Source: Euryarchaeota archaeon SCGC AAA252-I15 (GTDB taxonomy: Archaea > Altiarchaeota > Altiarchaeia > IMC4 > SCGC-AAA252-I15). Taken from it: a DNA stretch of 14,156 bases. The stretch covers positions 1 through 14,156 of the forward strand of contig AQSC01000026.1 in assembly GCA_000402775.1 (NCBI GenBank), written 5' to 3'. Positions within the stretch are counted from its first letter, which is position 1. Each line of letters opens with the position of its first letter. Both the position numbers and the translations under genes were made by a program. The notes under the pieces are model-generated. The model was not told where the DNA came from and did not search any database. It was given only the letters and a program-made list of their open reading frames with translations. This document shows positions 1 to 6,520 of this stretch, piece after piece.

Positions 1-1
1 G

Positions 2-445
2 ATGCTCGGGTCTTGGAATACTACTGTGAAAATCAAGGTTGACGGCACTACTTACAGTGCTGGGACTAGCATGTACGGGTTGAGGAATGTTTCCTTTAAC
101 TTCACGAAAAACTTGTTGATTCGAAACGAGTTCGGAACTTCCGCGCCTGTCGCAACCCGCAGACCAAAACACGGGAAGACTCGTATTGGATTAAAAATGA
201 CTCGGGGTTATATTGATGATGATGTTTGGAGTCAGATTTTGGATGGTGGAGTGAATTCATTTGAGATTGCGACTACAGACGGAACTAGAACACTCACTCA
301 CGAGTTCGATAATTGCCGGAATGCTGGTACTAGCGACCAGTCAACGACTACTGAAGATGAGACGCTTGAAACAGTGAATCTTTCAGTTAAAGACTGGAAT
401 TGCGTTACAGCCAGTGATGGGGTGACTTACGTCGCATACGTTTAA
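2..445 (+). CDS. putative major tail tube protein (possibly 5'-truncated)
   Basis: The 147-residue product is beta-rich, with alternating hydrophobic and Thr/Ser-rich stretches, and lies directly upstream of a gpG/gpGT-type chaperone and a tape-measure gene. That is the position of the tail tube protein in siphovirus-type tail modules. Its size fits small tube proteins, which form stacked hexameric rings around the tape measure. The central GKTRIGLKMTRGYIDDDVW and the closing ETVNLSVKDW read like the two sheets of a tube-type beta sandwich. The first ATG is at base 2 with no upstream sequence, so the true start may lie outside the window. The assignment rests on gene order and general character, not on a specific motif. 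Another small virion protein such as a tail terminator or completion protein is the main alternative. Confidence 0.6.
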   Translation: MLGSWNTTVKIKVDGTTYSAGTSMYGLRNVSFNFTKNLLIRNEFGTSAPVATRRPKHGKTRIGLKMTRGYIDDDVWSQILDGGVNSFEIATTDGTRTLTHEFDNCRNAGTSDQSTTTEDETLETVNLSVKDWNCVTASDGVTYVAYV

Positions 446-500
446 AACTCATACGACCAAACATGGAAACTACCGAAAGGGTATTATGAAAAGGAAACGT

Positions 501-517
501 GAGGGGGTTGCCCCCTC
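501..517 (+). promoter_or_regulatory. RNA hairpin between tail tube and chaperone genes
   Basis: GAGGGGG and CCCCCTC form a perfect 7-bp stem around a TTG loop in the 111-base gap after the tail tube gene. CCCCT (512-516) can instead pair with AGGGG at 526-530, so two mutually exclusive structures are possible. No T-tract follows, so a classical intrinsic terminator is not supported. A processing or attenuation element that lowers expression downstream of the abundant tube gene would fit. The rest of the 446-556 gap holds only the GTGAGGT ribosome-binding site (543-549) of the next gene. Confidence 0.5.
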
Positions 518-556
518 CCAGAATTAGGGGTATTATTAACTAAGTGAGGTTAAAAA

Positions 557-1075
557 ATGGAGAAAGAATTAGAGACGGAGGAATTGACTTTCCCGGTTGG
601 AAGTTGCATGGTTCGAGAGCTTAATAGTGACGAGCTTAAAGAGCAAGAGTTTTATGCGACTTACAAAGTGGCGAAGTTTGACAATAAGATAAGGGAGGAG
701 ACGGAGGTTTTGAAATCCAGGTTTAGGGATTCAAGGCAATTGAAGGTTGAAATTGAGCGTATGGAGGATGCTATCACACGCCAAAAGCTTAAGGAGGCGA
801 CCAAACTTTATAATGCGGGTTTAGCGTCTGCAATAACACACCACACGTTTCCCTTAAGCGAAGGGCAATCACTAGCCGAATACATTGGCAAGGCGAAGCC
901 AGAGTTGAGGGATACGATAGAAAAGACTATTGACAAGTTAAGTTCATTCACAAAGGAGGAGGCTTTGGATTTGCCACAGCCATCCGAGACGGAATCACCC
1001 CCCGCTTTAAAGGAAACAGAAGCTTTCTTGGAAAGCTCATCCTGCTTAGGAAGTATGGTCTCGGATGGAGTGTGA
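557..1075 (+). CDS. tail assembly chaperone, zero-frame product (gpG-like)
   Basis: This 172-residue, helix-rich, highly charged protein sits between the tail tube and tape-measure genes, the place of the lambda gpG-type chaperone that coats the tape measure during tail assembly. GTGAGGT lies 7 bases upstream of the ATG. Residues about 40-90 are predicted helical (many Lys/Glu, including VEIERMEDAITRQKLKEATK). The last 20 residues of the zero frame, after the frameshift site, are Ser/Glu-rich and low in complexity, as expected for the short product of a shifting gene. A TTTAAAG heptamer at codons 151-152 leads to a longer fusion product, described separately. I am confident of the role from order plus frameshift architecture, although no sequence-specific motif of the family was recognised. 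Confidence 0.75.
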   Translation: MEKELETEELTFPVGSCMVRELNSDELKEQEFYATYKVAKFDNKIREETEVLKSRFRDSRQLKVEIERMEDAITRQKLKEATKLYNAGLASAITHHTFPLSEGQSLAEYIGKAKPELRDTIEKTIDKLSSFTKEEALDLPQPSETESPPALKETEAFLESSSCLGSMVSDGV

Positions 1076-1209
1076 ATGACGTGTCAAGAAAGGATGAGGA
1101 AAGGTTTCTAATCCTTGACGTTGAGGGGGAGAAGAAGGTGATGAACACTAAAAAACCGGTTTCAGTACCGTTAGGAGGGGGTAGGTCGTATACTTACACA
1201 CCGTTATAA
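557..1209 (+). CDS. tail assembly chaperone, -1 frameshift fusion (gpGT-like)
   Basis: A second open frame, -1 relative to the gpG-like gene, runs from a stop at 931-933 to TAA at 1207-1209. It has no good independent start in the relevant part but is clearly coding: LILLRKYGLGWSVNDVSRK followed by DEERFLILDVEGEKKV. Slippage at TTTAAAG (1006-1012) joins residues 1-152 of the zero frame to 65 residues of the -1 frame, about 217 residues in total. In the lambda model the T extension recruits the tail tube protein while the G part binds the tape measure. The stop codon overlaps the ATG of the tape-measure gene (TAATG), so the whole 1076-1208 gap is explained. Mass spectrometry of virions or expression cultures would show both products. 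Confidence 0.8.
1006..1012 (+). other. -1 ribosomal slippery site T TTA AAG
   Basis: In the zero frame the codons read GCT TTA AAG, giving the heptamer T TTA AAG, which matches X XXY YYZ with X=T, Y=A, Z=G. Simultaneous slippage re-pairs as TTT AAA and continues with GGA AAC AGA in the -1 frame. It is the only textbook XXXYYYZ heptamer I see within the overlap of the two open frames (934-1075). Confidence 0.85.
1021..1037 (+). promoter_or_regulatory. frameshift-stimulating hairpin
   Basis: AGCTTTC (1021-1027) and GAAAGCT (1031-1037) form a perfect 7-bp stem with a TTG loop. It begins 8 bases after the slippery heptamer, within the spacing usual for stimulatory structures of -1 frameshift signals. 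Its stability is modest, and a larger pseudoknot was not worked out. Confidence 0.65.
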
Positions 1210-2222
1210 TGGCATTTAAACTTGGAGCGAGCGTTGGGATTAAAGCTTTGATGGATACTGCTTCGGTTGAGCGTGGGGCATCTAAGATTTCTACCATGTT
1301 CGACGGGATTGCCCGTAAAAGTAAGGAGACTAATGTTTTCCTGTCTAATACTACTCGGATTATGGGCGGCTTAATCAAGTTGGGTGCTGCGTTTGGAGCT
1401 ACTTTTTTGGGGGCTGTTACCGGCTTGGTTGCTGCGAGCCCGCATTTTAAGGCTTTTTTAGCGAGCTTGAAGGGTCCTTGGATGCAACTTACAAAATTTT
1501 TCGGGGAGACGTTCAACCCGATTTTAAAGTTGATTTCCAGCAAGTTTAAGGAGTTTGTGGGTATTGTGACTGGGAGCAAGAAGGTTAGAGATTTTTTCGA
1601 CAAGTGGGTGACTAAGATAAGCGAGTTCTTGAAGAGTATTAGCAGTGAGGACATGAAGAGTTTCGTGGAAAGCATGGTTGGTCTTGCTGACAAGACTATT
1701 GAGTTTGCCTTGAATATTGGAGGTAATCTTAAAGATATTCTTTTTGGAAGTAGTGAATCTAAGGGAATAATCCAGGCTTTACTGGATCTTCCCGAAACGG
1801 TTACTAAAATATTTGGAATTGAGACTAACATAACTGAGCCTGAAGGACTCATTGCGAAAGCCATACTCGTATTGATGGCGGCAAAAGTGGGGGGTCCGTT
1901 ACTGGCTGGTGCTATGACGGGTGCAATCCTAGCCCAAGAGGGATACCAAGCTACACTCACTCCCGGAACTTCAGGATATAAGTCTAGGGAAGATATAGGG
2001 CTTATGTCAGATTTAGGTAGGATTCTTGATAATGTGGTCACTCTCATGACTGGGAGGGATAAGCCGCTTCACCCAGGTTATGGAAGTATGGAAGGGTGGG
2101 GGGAAACTGGAGGATATACTGGTGGAGCTCAGAATTTAACAATAATAGTTGAGGATAAAACTAGTACGGGTGTTACTACAACACCTAAAACTGGTTTTTT
2201 AGGTGAACTAATTTATGGCTAA
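1209..2222 (+). CDS. tape measure protein (short)
   Basis: The 337-residue product follows the frameshifting chaperone, as tape-measure proteins do. It has an N-terminal helical part, then an Ala/Gly-rich hydrophobic segment (residues about 50-77, GGLIKLGAAFGATFLGAVTG). Long amphipathic helices follow, with a second hydrophobic Gly/Ala stretch around residues 215-245 and a Gly/Thr-rich tail. Tape measures fix tail length and carry membrane-active segments for DNA entry. With about 0.15 nm of tail per residue, a known rule of thumb, this predicts a short tail of roughly 50 nm. The ATG overlaps the gpGT stop (TAATG), and no Shine-Dalgarno motif lies in the last 20 bases before it, which suggests reinitiation. 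The 3' end overlaps the next gene by 8 bases. Confidence 0.75.
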   Translation: MAFKLGASVGIKALMDTASVERGASKISTMFDGIARKSKETNVFLSNTTRIMGGLIKLGAAFGATFLGAVTGLVAASPHFKAFLASLKGPWMQLTKFFGETFNPILKLISSKFKEFVGIVTGSKKVRDFFDKWVTKISEFLKSISSEDMKSFVESMVGLADKTIEFALNIGGNLKDILFGSSESKGIIQALLDLPETVTKIFGIETNITEPEGLIAKAILVLMAAKVGGPLLAGAMTGAILAQEGYQATLTPGTSGYKSREDIGLMSDLGRILDNVVTLMTGRDKPLHPGYGSMEGWGETGGYTGGAQNLTIIVEDKTSTGVTTTPKTGFLGELIYG

Positions 2223-3252
2223 CACGCAATGGGTTATTACGGACTTGTGGAATAAACAGTTGTTTGTGTTCGACTCGACGAGCGGATACCATCCGACGAA
2301 TGAGAATCAGAGTTCGGTTTTGACTGGGGAAAGCTATAATATTCCTTGGGATAATCTCGGACAGAAAATTGATTATGGTTTGGGAGTGCGACCGCTTACT
2401 TTGCAAGGTGTTGAGATTGATGACAAGGACGTTTGGAAGATGAGTAGTGCGATCAATAACCGGCAGTTGAGTAAACTGTGGGTGGGTGCTGACTGGTTTT
2501 ACTATGTTTTGGGTGTTGAGGCTAGACAAATTAGGGATGCGAGCTTGCCTAACAGTAAGTCTTATACTCTTGGTTTCATGGCTATGGACCCACACCTTTA
2601 TTACGCTAAGTCGACGACGACTATTAACACAACCCAGCAGAAGACGATAGTCGTTTGCAGTGTTGAGAGGGAGGCTTCGGGAGTTATTGATTTGCATGAT
2701 ATGGCAGGGACGGGGGCGAATGAGGGGACTACTATTGTCGAACCGTGCTTTTGGATTATTGGAGGCGCGTCGACGAGTGTGACTAAGATTGCGGTTACTG
2801 ATCCTTTAGGCAGGAAATTAGAGTACACGCCCTCAAGCACGATTGAAAGCGGGGACGAGCATGTTATACTTCCTTGGAGGAATACGGTCATGGAAGGTTT
2901 TGTGGTTAATGATGCTACCGCTTTTAAATTAACTACAAACGGGAAGGTTGGGACTACAGCCCCTTCAGGAGCGCACAATAACGAGTCTCCCGGGCATTGG
3001 GCGATGGACGTGTTCAATCATGGAGCGGGAACTGACATTGACAATACTGCGGCTAATAACACTTACTCTTGGATTACTGAAGAAGTTCCTTGTGTGTTGA
3101 GTCGTAATGAGACGAGTTACATCGACAAAAACAGGTATTACCCTCGTATAGAAGACGGTGCTAGTGGGGATGAGTGCGAGCTTGATGTTACTTACACTGG
3201 CACTAGCACTGACATTGCCATGTACGCTCAATGGTGTTTGAGGAGGGTTTAA
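2215..3252 (+). CDS. distal tail (Dit-like) protein
   Basis: The 345-residue product follows the tape measure and precedes the hub gene, which is the Dit position. The N-terminal 130 residues show the pattern of the siphovirus tail component domain: YGLGVRPLTLQGVEIDDKD, a short helix (KMSSAINNRQLSKLW), a strand (FYYVLGVEARQIRDAS) and the closing SYTLGFMAMDPHLYY, where the F-x-A-x-DP-x-LY ending is typical. Residues about 140-345 form a second beta-rich domain, plausibly the C-terminal galectin/OB-like extension found in evolved Dit proteins. Dit makes the hexameric ring that joins the tail tube to the tip. Start and stop overlap the neighbours closely. The fold assignment is by eye. Confidence 0.65.
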   Translation: MANTQWVITDLWNKQLFVFDSTSGYHPTNENQSSVLTGESYNIPWDNLGQKIDYGLGVRPLTLQGVEIDDKDVWKMSSAINNRQLSKLWVGADWFYYVLGVEARQIRDASLPNSKSYTLGFMAMDPHLYYAKSTTTINTTQQKTIVVCSVEREASGVIDLHDMAGTGANEGTTIVEPCFWIIGGASTSVTKIAVTDPLGRKLEYTPSSTIESGDEHVILPWRNTVMEGFVVNDATAFKLTTNGKVGTTAPSGAHNNESPGHWAMDVFNHGAGTDIDNTAANNTYSWITEEVPCVLSRNETSYIDKNRYYPRIEDGASGDECELDVTYTGTSTDIAMYAQWCLRRV

Positions 3253-3253
3253 A

Positions 3254-5062
3254 TTGGATATTGTACTTAAACTGTATTCAACAACGACAAATTGGGGTGA
3301 TACTTTAGACCACATTATTTACGGTGATATTCTGGATTACGAAATAGTAGACAATAGTAATTACTTGATTGATACTGCTTGGTTCAAAATAAATAATACT
3401 AACAACAAGTGGAGTGATCAGATTGATGTTGACGTTTGGGATGGAAGTGAGACAACGCAAGTTTGGCGGGCTTTCACTCGAGCCGACCAACTCATAAATT
3501 CTGGAGTCGTGACTAGGGTTTCGAAGGAGAGCGGACATATAATAACTGAGGGGGAGGGTATGACCAGTATACTTAAAAGACGGGCTATTTCACTGCATGA
3601 TATTCCAAATTCAAATAATAGTGGATCTAATATTTCTGGAACATATATTCTTACTGAAAATTCTGACACTGATATTGGCAGTGAGAAAATGGGTATTGTT
3701 CCAAGATACTTTGGAACCACATACGGAACACTAAATTATAGTACTTACGTGGATGCTACTAATACTACTAACACTCGTGAATGGTATCTTGACGGATTGA
3801 GTGTTTGGGATGTTTGCATTGAAATTGCTAGAGGAAGTTATGGTACAAATGGAAAACCTTTCGACGTTTACTTGTTTGAAACTTATGACGGGTCAACTTT
3901 CACTAAAGAGTTTTATTTCAGAGAGAAGGAGAGCCAAAATTCTGCAAAAACCATATTACAGTCTGACTTACACTTACCCTCCTTTTATTTCAGTCAACAC
4001 GCACCATTTAATTTTAATAAAGTTACTGCTTATGGTGCAATTAATCCCCGCTATTTTTATCCTAAATACACTTCTAACGGGGAAGATGAGATAACATCTG
4101 ACTTGGATCCTTGGGTGGAAACGAGTGAAAATAGTACAATGCATATTATACAGTGGGGTCCAGCTAAAAACAAGAGTGCTATTCAATTGGATCGGGGTGT
4201 TAATGTTGATGATAAGGCTTTAGGATATTATGACAATGCAACTTATAGGTGGGATACTCGATATAATTCATTGAAATTTTCGGTTAAAGCAATGCACGAT
4301 AAAGCAGGGGCTGCTATTCAAGGACCATTATACTTTTATGTTTTCTTGGGTGTGAAAGACAAGTTTGGTAATGCTTCAGACACTACATATCACTTAACTG
4401 GAACTCCCGCAGCACTATATTTCAAGCAATCTATTATGGCTTATCACAACACTACTTACAACTTCAGGCGTGCTCCTTGGAGTGAGTATGAAATACCTTT
4501 ACCGAAAGCGAATGATTCGAATGGTTGGACTAATGCCACAAAGAATTTCAGTAATAGTAACTTAACTTATAATGATTGGAGTCAAATTTACAGGGTAGGA
4601 TTCATACTCTCAGATAATGAAACTAATGATTATATTACCCAATTAAGCGTTGATGATGTTATTTTCATTGGGAATGTCTCTTATAGTGGGAGTTCAATAG
4701 ATGGAACTCCAACGTATCTCAGAGAGTATGTTTACAGGGATGAGGGTTTACGGTCTAATACAGCTTGCATTAGTATGGCTGCTAATCTACTCCGATCATT
4801 TAAGGTTAAACAATATCAAGCAAAATGTGTTTTTACTGGTGTTAAAAGAGATTATTCTTTAAAAGCTGGGGATACTTGCGAGCTTGTTATTCCTAGTAAA
4901 AATATTATAATCAAGTCTGGGGAAACACCAACTAAACTACCAATCCAGAGAATAGAGTATACTCCAAACAAACAAACACTTATTTTAGGGAGACAGTATT
5001 CTCTTCAAGAAATAATTAATAATACGACTCGAATGATGAAACTTAGGGGAAGAAACCTATGA
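3254..5062 (+). CDS. tail hub / Tal-like protein with inserted jelly-roll module
   Basis: This 602-residue protein starts at TTG, supported by AGGAGGG 6 bases upstream inside the end of the previous gene. Residues 1-265 resemble the first half of gp27/Tal-type hubs, with paired beta domains ending in FNKVTAYG. Residues about 490-602 resemble the second half: SNTACISMAANLLRSFKVKQ, then YSLKAGDTCELVIP and a final beta hairpin. Between them, residues about 285-475 read like a galactose-binding or carbohydrate-binding jelly roll: SLKFSVKAMHDKAGA, GPLYFYVFLGVKD, APWSEYEIPLP, WSQIYRVGFILSD and LSVDDVIFIGN. That insert could bind host glycan or S-layer. The sequence has many Asn-X-Ser/Thr sites. A hub is expected from order (tube, chaperone, tape measure, Dit, hub). 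The jelly-roll insert is inference from pattern only. Confidence 0.65.
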   Translation: MDIVLKLYSTTTNWGDTLDHIIYGDILDYEIVDNSNYLIDTAWFKINNTNNKWSDQIDVDVWDGSETTQVWRAFTRADQLINSGVVTRVSKESGHIITEGEGMTSILKRRAISLHDIPNSNNSGSNISGTYILTENSDTDIGSEKMGIVPRYFGTTYGTLNYSTYVDATNTTNTREWYLDGLSVWDVCIEIARGSYGTNGKPFDVYLFETYDGSTFTKEFYFREKESQNSAKTILQSDLHLPSFYFSQHAPFNFNKVTAYGAINPRYFYPKYTSNGEDEITSDLDPWVETSENSTMHIIQWGPAKNKSAIQLDRGVNVDDKALGYYDNATYRWDTRYNSLKFSVKAMHDKAGAAIQGPLYFYVFLGVKDKFGNASDTTYHLTGTPAALYFKQSIMAYHNTTYNFRRAPWSEYEIPLPKANDSNGWTNATKNFSNSNLTYNDWSQIYRVGFILSDNETNDYITQLSVDDVIFIGNVSYSGSSIDGTPTYLREYVYRDEGLRSNTACISMAANLLRSFKVKQYQAKCVFTGVKRDYSLKAGDTCELVIPSKNIIIKSGETPTKLPIQRIEYTPNKQTLILGRQYSLQEIINNTTRMMKLRGRNL

Positions 5063-5136
5063 GAGTGACTTTCTTGTTGAAATTGTATGCCATAAACATA
5101 CGTGAGGAATTAGAAAATGGGCGACAAATACAGTGA
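5059..5136 (+). CDS. possible 25-residue leader-like ORF
   Basis: An ATG overlapping the hub stop codon (ATGA) opens a 25-codon frame beginning MRVTFLLKLYAINIR and ending 20 bases inside the next gene. It may only serve translational coupling, keeping ribosomes moving from the hub gene to the membrane protein gene. It has no recognised domain, and coding status is uncertain. Confidence 0.25.
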   Translation: MRVTFLLKLYAINIREELENGRQIQ

Positions 5137-5440
5137 ACAAGACTTGAAGACTGCGAAAGCGGTAGGAAAACTTGAAGGGACGGTAGACAGTCTCAGAGAG
5201 ACGGTTGAAGGGGGTTTTGTCGGCATCCACCAGCGTTTAGACAAGATCACTGAGATTACGAATACTCACAACCATCAAATCCAGTATAACGCTAACAGTA
5301 TTTCAAATCACAGTAAACACCACAATAATTTCGAAAAGAATATTCAGCGTAAAGTAGGTTTTTGGGGTTTAATAAGCTCTATTGTCGGGGCGTTCATAGC
5401 GGGTGTTGTGGCTGTAATAGCTTTTTTTAAGAGATTATGA
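5117..5440 (+). CDS. XhlA/holin-like membrane protein
   Basis: The 107-residue product has a charged N-terminal helical region (residues 5-75) with heptad-like spacing (KLEGTVDSLRETVEGGF, HQRLDKITEITNTHNHQIQ). A single C-terminal transmembrane helix follows (residues about 82-104, FWGLISSIVGAFIAGVVAVI), ending in a short basic tail, FKRL. This is the layout of haemolysin XhlA-type and related holin-associated proteins that sit after tail genes and act at the cell membrane during lysis. A GTGAGGAATTAG stretch supplies a ribosome-binding site upstream of the ATG. The stop codon overlaps the next start (ATGA). No endolysin is seen in the window, so a role in egress is inferred from layout and position only; a structural tail-tip component is possible. 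Confidence 0.55.
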   Translation: MGDKYSEQDLKTAKAVGKLEGTVDSLRETVEGGFVGIHQRLDKITEITNTHNHQIQYNANSISNHSKHHNNFEKNIQRKVGFWGLISSIVGAFIAGVVAVIAFFKRL

Positions 5441-5592
5441 AAACTCCGGAGAAAGAAGTTATTTCTAAAAACTGTTTGTTTTGCGAGCAGTGGACTGAGT
5501 GCAAAAAGTATATTACTGTGGAAGGTTTAACGGTGTTGATAGAGCTTGAGTGTCTTGGTTGCGGGAAAATTTTTAAGGTAGTTTCTATTTAA
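5437..5592 (+). CDS. mini zinc-ribbon protein
   Basis: A 51-residue product starts at the ATG overlapping the stop of the membrane protein gene. It contains NCLFC near residue 13 and CLGC near residue 39, two CxxC knuckles about 23 residues apart with beta-like sequence between them (YITVEGLTVLIELE), typical of a zinc ribbon. It closes the late operon; no gene follows for 380 bases. Function is unknown, and nucleic-acid binding or a structural role is possible. Confidence 0.6.
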   Translation: MKTPEKEVISKNCLFCEQWTECKKYITVEGLTVLIELECLGCGKIFKVVSI

Positions 5593-5740
5593 AGTTCGGG
5601 TTTTTAATCCAATGGTTCAGGTTTACTGGCTCTAATGCTTCTGATTTTAAGCCCGGATTGTTGTGTTTTCGTTTCGGAATATTCCAACTGATTTCATCGC
5701 TCATTTTATGTCTATGTGCAATACGTATGCGCACTATGTT

Positions 5741-5762
5741 TTGGTATAAACTTATTAGTTAA
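5741..5762 (+). repeat. inverted repeat arm, left
   Basis: The 22 bases starting TTGGTATAAACTTATTAG match the reverse complement of 5909-5930 at 20 of 22 positions. A weaker match (CATAGTGTGGTATTT versus AAATACACCATAC) extends inwards on both sides, so each arm may be about 40 bases long. CATAGTG at 5768-5774 can also pair with CACTATG at 5732-5738. Confidence 0.6.
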
Positions 5763-5779
5763 TTTCCCATAGTGTGGTA

Positions 5780-5806
5780 TTTCTTCTTCTCTTCTTCTTC
5801 TTTCTT
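5780..5806 (+). terminator. pyrimidine-rich tract, candidate archaeal terminator
   Basis: A run of TTC/TTCT units of pure C/T on the + strand follows the last late gene. Archaeal RNA polymerase terminates at T-rich non-template tracts without needing a hairpin, so this may end the tail operon transcript. The distance from the stop codon at 5592 is long, and the tract may have another role. Confidence 0.4.
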
Positions 5807-5908
5807 ATTATATTATTATTATATTATTATTAATTAAGAAGTTTATATTATATATATGCATATGTTTTTTTTATTTTATTTTTATGAATTTAAATACACC
5901 ATACAATT

Positions 5909-5930
5909 TTAACTAATAACTTTATACTAA
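5909..5930 (-). repeat. inverted repeat arm, right
   Basis: The 22 bases starting TTAACTAATAACTTTATA are the partner of 5741-5762 with 2 mismatches. The arms enclose about 146 bases of pyrimidine-rich and AT-rich DNA just upstream of the first early promoter. Confidence 0.6.
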
Positions 5931-5941
5931 AAACCAATACA

Positions 5942-5949
5942 TTTATATA
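5942..5949 (+). promoter_or_regulatory. TATA box for the early operon (leaderless)
   Basis: TTTATATA ends 25 bases before the A of the ATG at 5974, the distance at which archaeal transcription usually begins. No Shine-Dalgarno motif precedes that ATG. Both facts point to a leaderless transcript that starts at or next to the start codon. Confidence 0.6.
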
Positions 5950-5958
5950 CTATAACTG

Positions 5959-5976
5959 CATATATTATAATATATG
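5959..5976. promoter_or_regulatory. perfect 18-bp palindrome over the start codon (candidate operator)
   Basis: CATATATTATAATATATG is identical to its reverse complement and ends exactly with the ATG of the winged-helix gene. It covers the expected transcription start downstream of the TATA box, so a bound dimeric repressor would block initiation. The adjacent gene encodes a helix-turn-helix protein, which makes autoregulation likely. The AT-rich context raises the chance of accidental palindromes, but 18 perfect bases at this place is more than background. Confidence 0.6.
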
Positions 5977-6234
5977 AGATACCAAAAAGGGGAGAGAACT
6001 ATCAAACAACAAGATGTAATAGATATTCTCAACCGTGAAGGAACAGTAACTGCTAATGTGGTTGCTAATGAGCTTGGGAGGCATTATTTTACAGCACGAA
6101 ACCGGATGGAAGAATTAGTGGATTCGGGGATCTTAGAGAAAGTACAGTATAAGTCTGGGAAAAATACTATGAGATTATATAAGGTTAAGAATGAGTTTGA
6201 GCAGACCCCCGTCGGAATTGCGAGAGATAGATAA
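5974..6234 (+). CDS. winged helix-turn-helix DNA-binding protein
   Basis: The 86-residue product has helix 1 at residues 10-21 (IKQQDVIDILNREG), a helix-turn-helix at about 25-50 (TANVVANELGRHYFTARNRM, ELVDSG) and a wing (ILEKVQYKSGKNTMRLYKV), matching the MarR/ArsR-like winged-helix layout of archaeal viral regulators. It is the first gene after the control region, behind a TATA box with leaderless spacing, and an 18-bp palindrome overlaps its start codon. It probably binds there and controls the early operon, or acts at the putative origin. It overlaps the next gene by 44 bases, which is long for this window. Confidence 0.75.
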   Translation: MRYQKGERTIKQQDVIDILNREGTVTANVVANELGRHYFTARNRMEELVDSGILEKVQYKSGKNTMRLYKVKNEFEQTPVGIARDR

Positions 6235-6520
6235 TTTTATTTTATACGCTATCGTCTCGAAAAGAAATAATGCGGCAACAATCCCTGAGATTAGACACCA
6301 CATTGAAACATTATGGCAGCAGCATAATCTGAAGTTTAAGCGTTCTAAACTTAGCATACCCAGCTACACCTATTTTTATCAAAGATTAGATTGGCTTGTT
6401 ACGGCAGGATATATAGAACGCAAGGGGAAGAGAACTTATAAACTGAATTGTGAGAAATATAATGATCTTCTTGATTACGTTAAAGGATATATTACGTTGA
6501 CTTACGGGGTGGGAGAGTGA
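6191..6520 (+). CDS. second winged-helix-like protein
   Basis: The 109-residue product has the arrangement of a winged helix: helix (EIDNFILYAIVSKRN), a segment TIPEIRHHIETLWQQH, then SIPSYTYFYQRLDWLVTAGYI as the recognition region and ERKGKRTYKLN as the wing. It may act together with the preceding winged-helix protein. The start is uncertain. ATG at 6191 overlaps the upstream gene by 44 bases, while TTG at 6218 in the same frame would shorten the overlap and remove a Pro/Ser-rich N-terminus. The stop overlaps the GTG start of the next gene. Confidence 0.6.
   Translation: MSLSRPPSELREIDNFILYAIVSKRNNAATIPEIRHHIETLWQQHNLKFKRSKLSIPSYTYFYQRLDWLVTAGYIERKGKRTYKLNCEKYNDLLDYVKGYITLTYGVGE

Larger units (their letters stand above)
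5593..5973. promoter_or_regulatory. AT-rich intergenic control region (possible origin)
   Basis: This 381-base stretch has no convincing gene on either strand and is the largest non-coding space in the window. It separates the late tail operon from the early genes. In order it holds an imperfect palindrome GTGC-A-ATACGTAT-GC-GCAC (5716-5734), a 22-base repeat arm (5741-5762), a pyrimidine tract (5780-5806), an AT-only tract with repeated TTATTATATTAT-type units (5804-5837), the second arm (5909-5930), a TATA box and an 18-bp palindrome at the next start codon. Such a concentration of repeats around an easily melted AT core is what a viral replication origin or a dense regulatory region looks like. 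Which of the two it is cannot be told from sequence. Confidence 0.55.

Noticed and set aside
487..528. 13-codon ORF starting MKRKREGVAP in the gap after the tail tube gene
   Set aside because: It is too short, runs through the hairpin and lacks a ribosome-binding site.
1000..1006. Six-C run (CCCCCC) as a possible slippery site in the chaperone gene
   Set aside because: A -1 slip would need a mismatch in the P site (ACC), whereas TTTAAAG a few bases later is a textbook heptamer with a well-spaced hairpin.
1148..2047. 299-codon minus-strand frame opposite the tape-measure gene
   Set aside because: It is the antisense of a well-placed tape-measure gene, lacks a ribosome-binding site and breaks the consistent + strand order.
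5781..5840. TTC-rich and TTATTA-rich repeats as a possible CRISPR array
   Set aside because: There are no spaced direct repeats of 24-40 bases with unique spacers; the stretch is low-complexity DNA.
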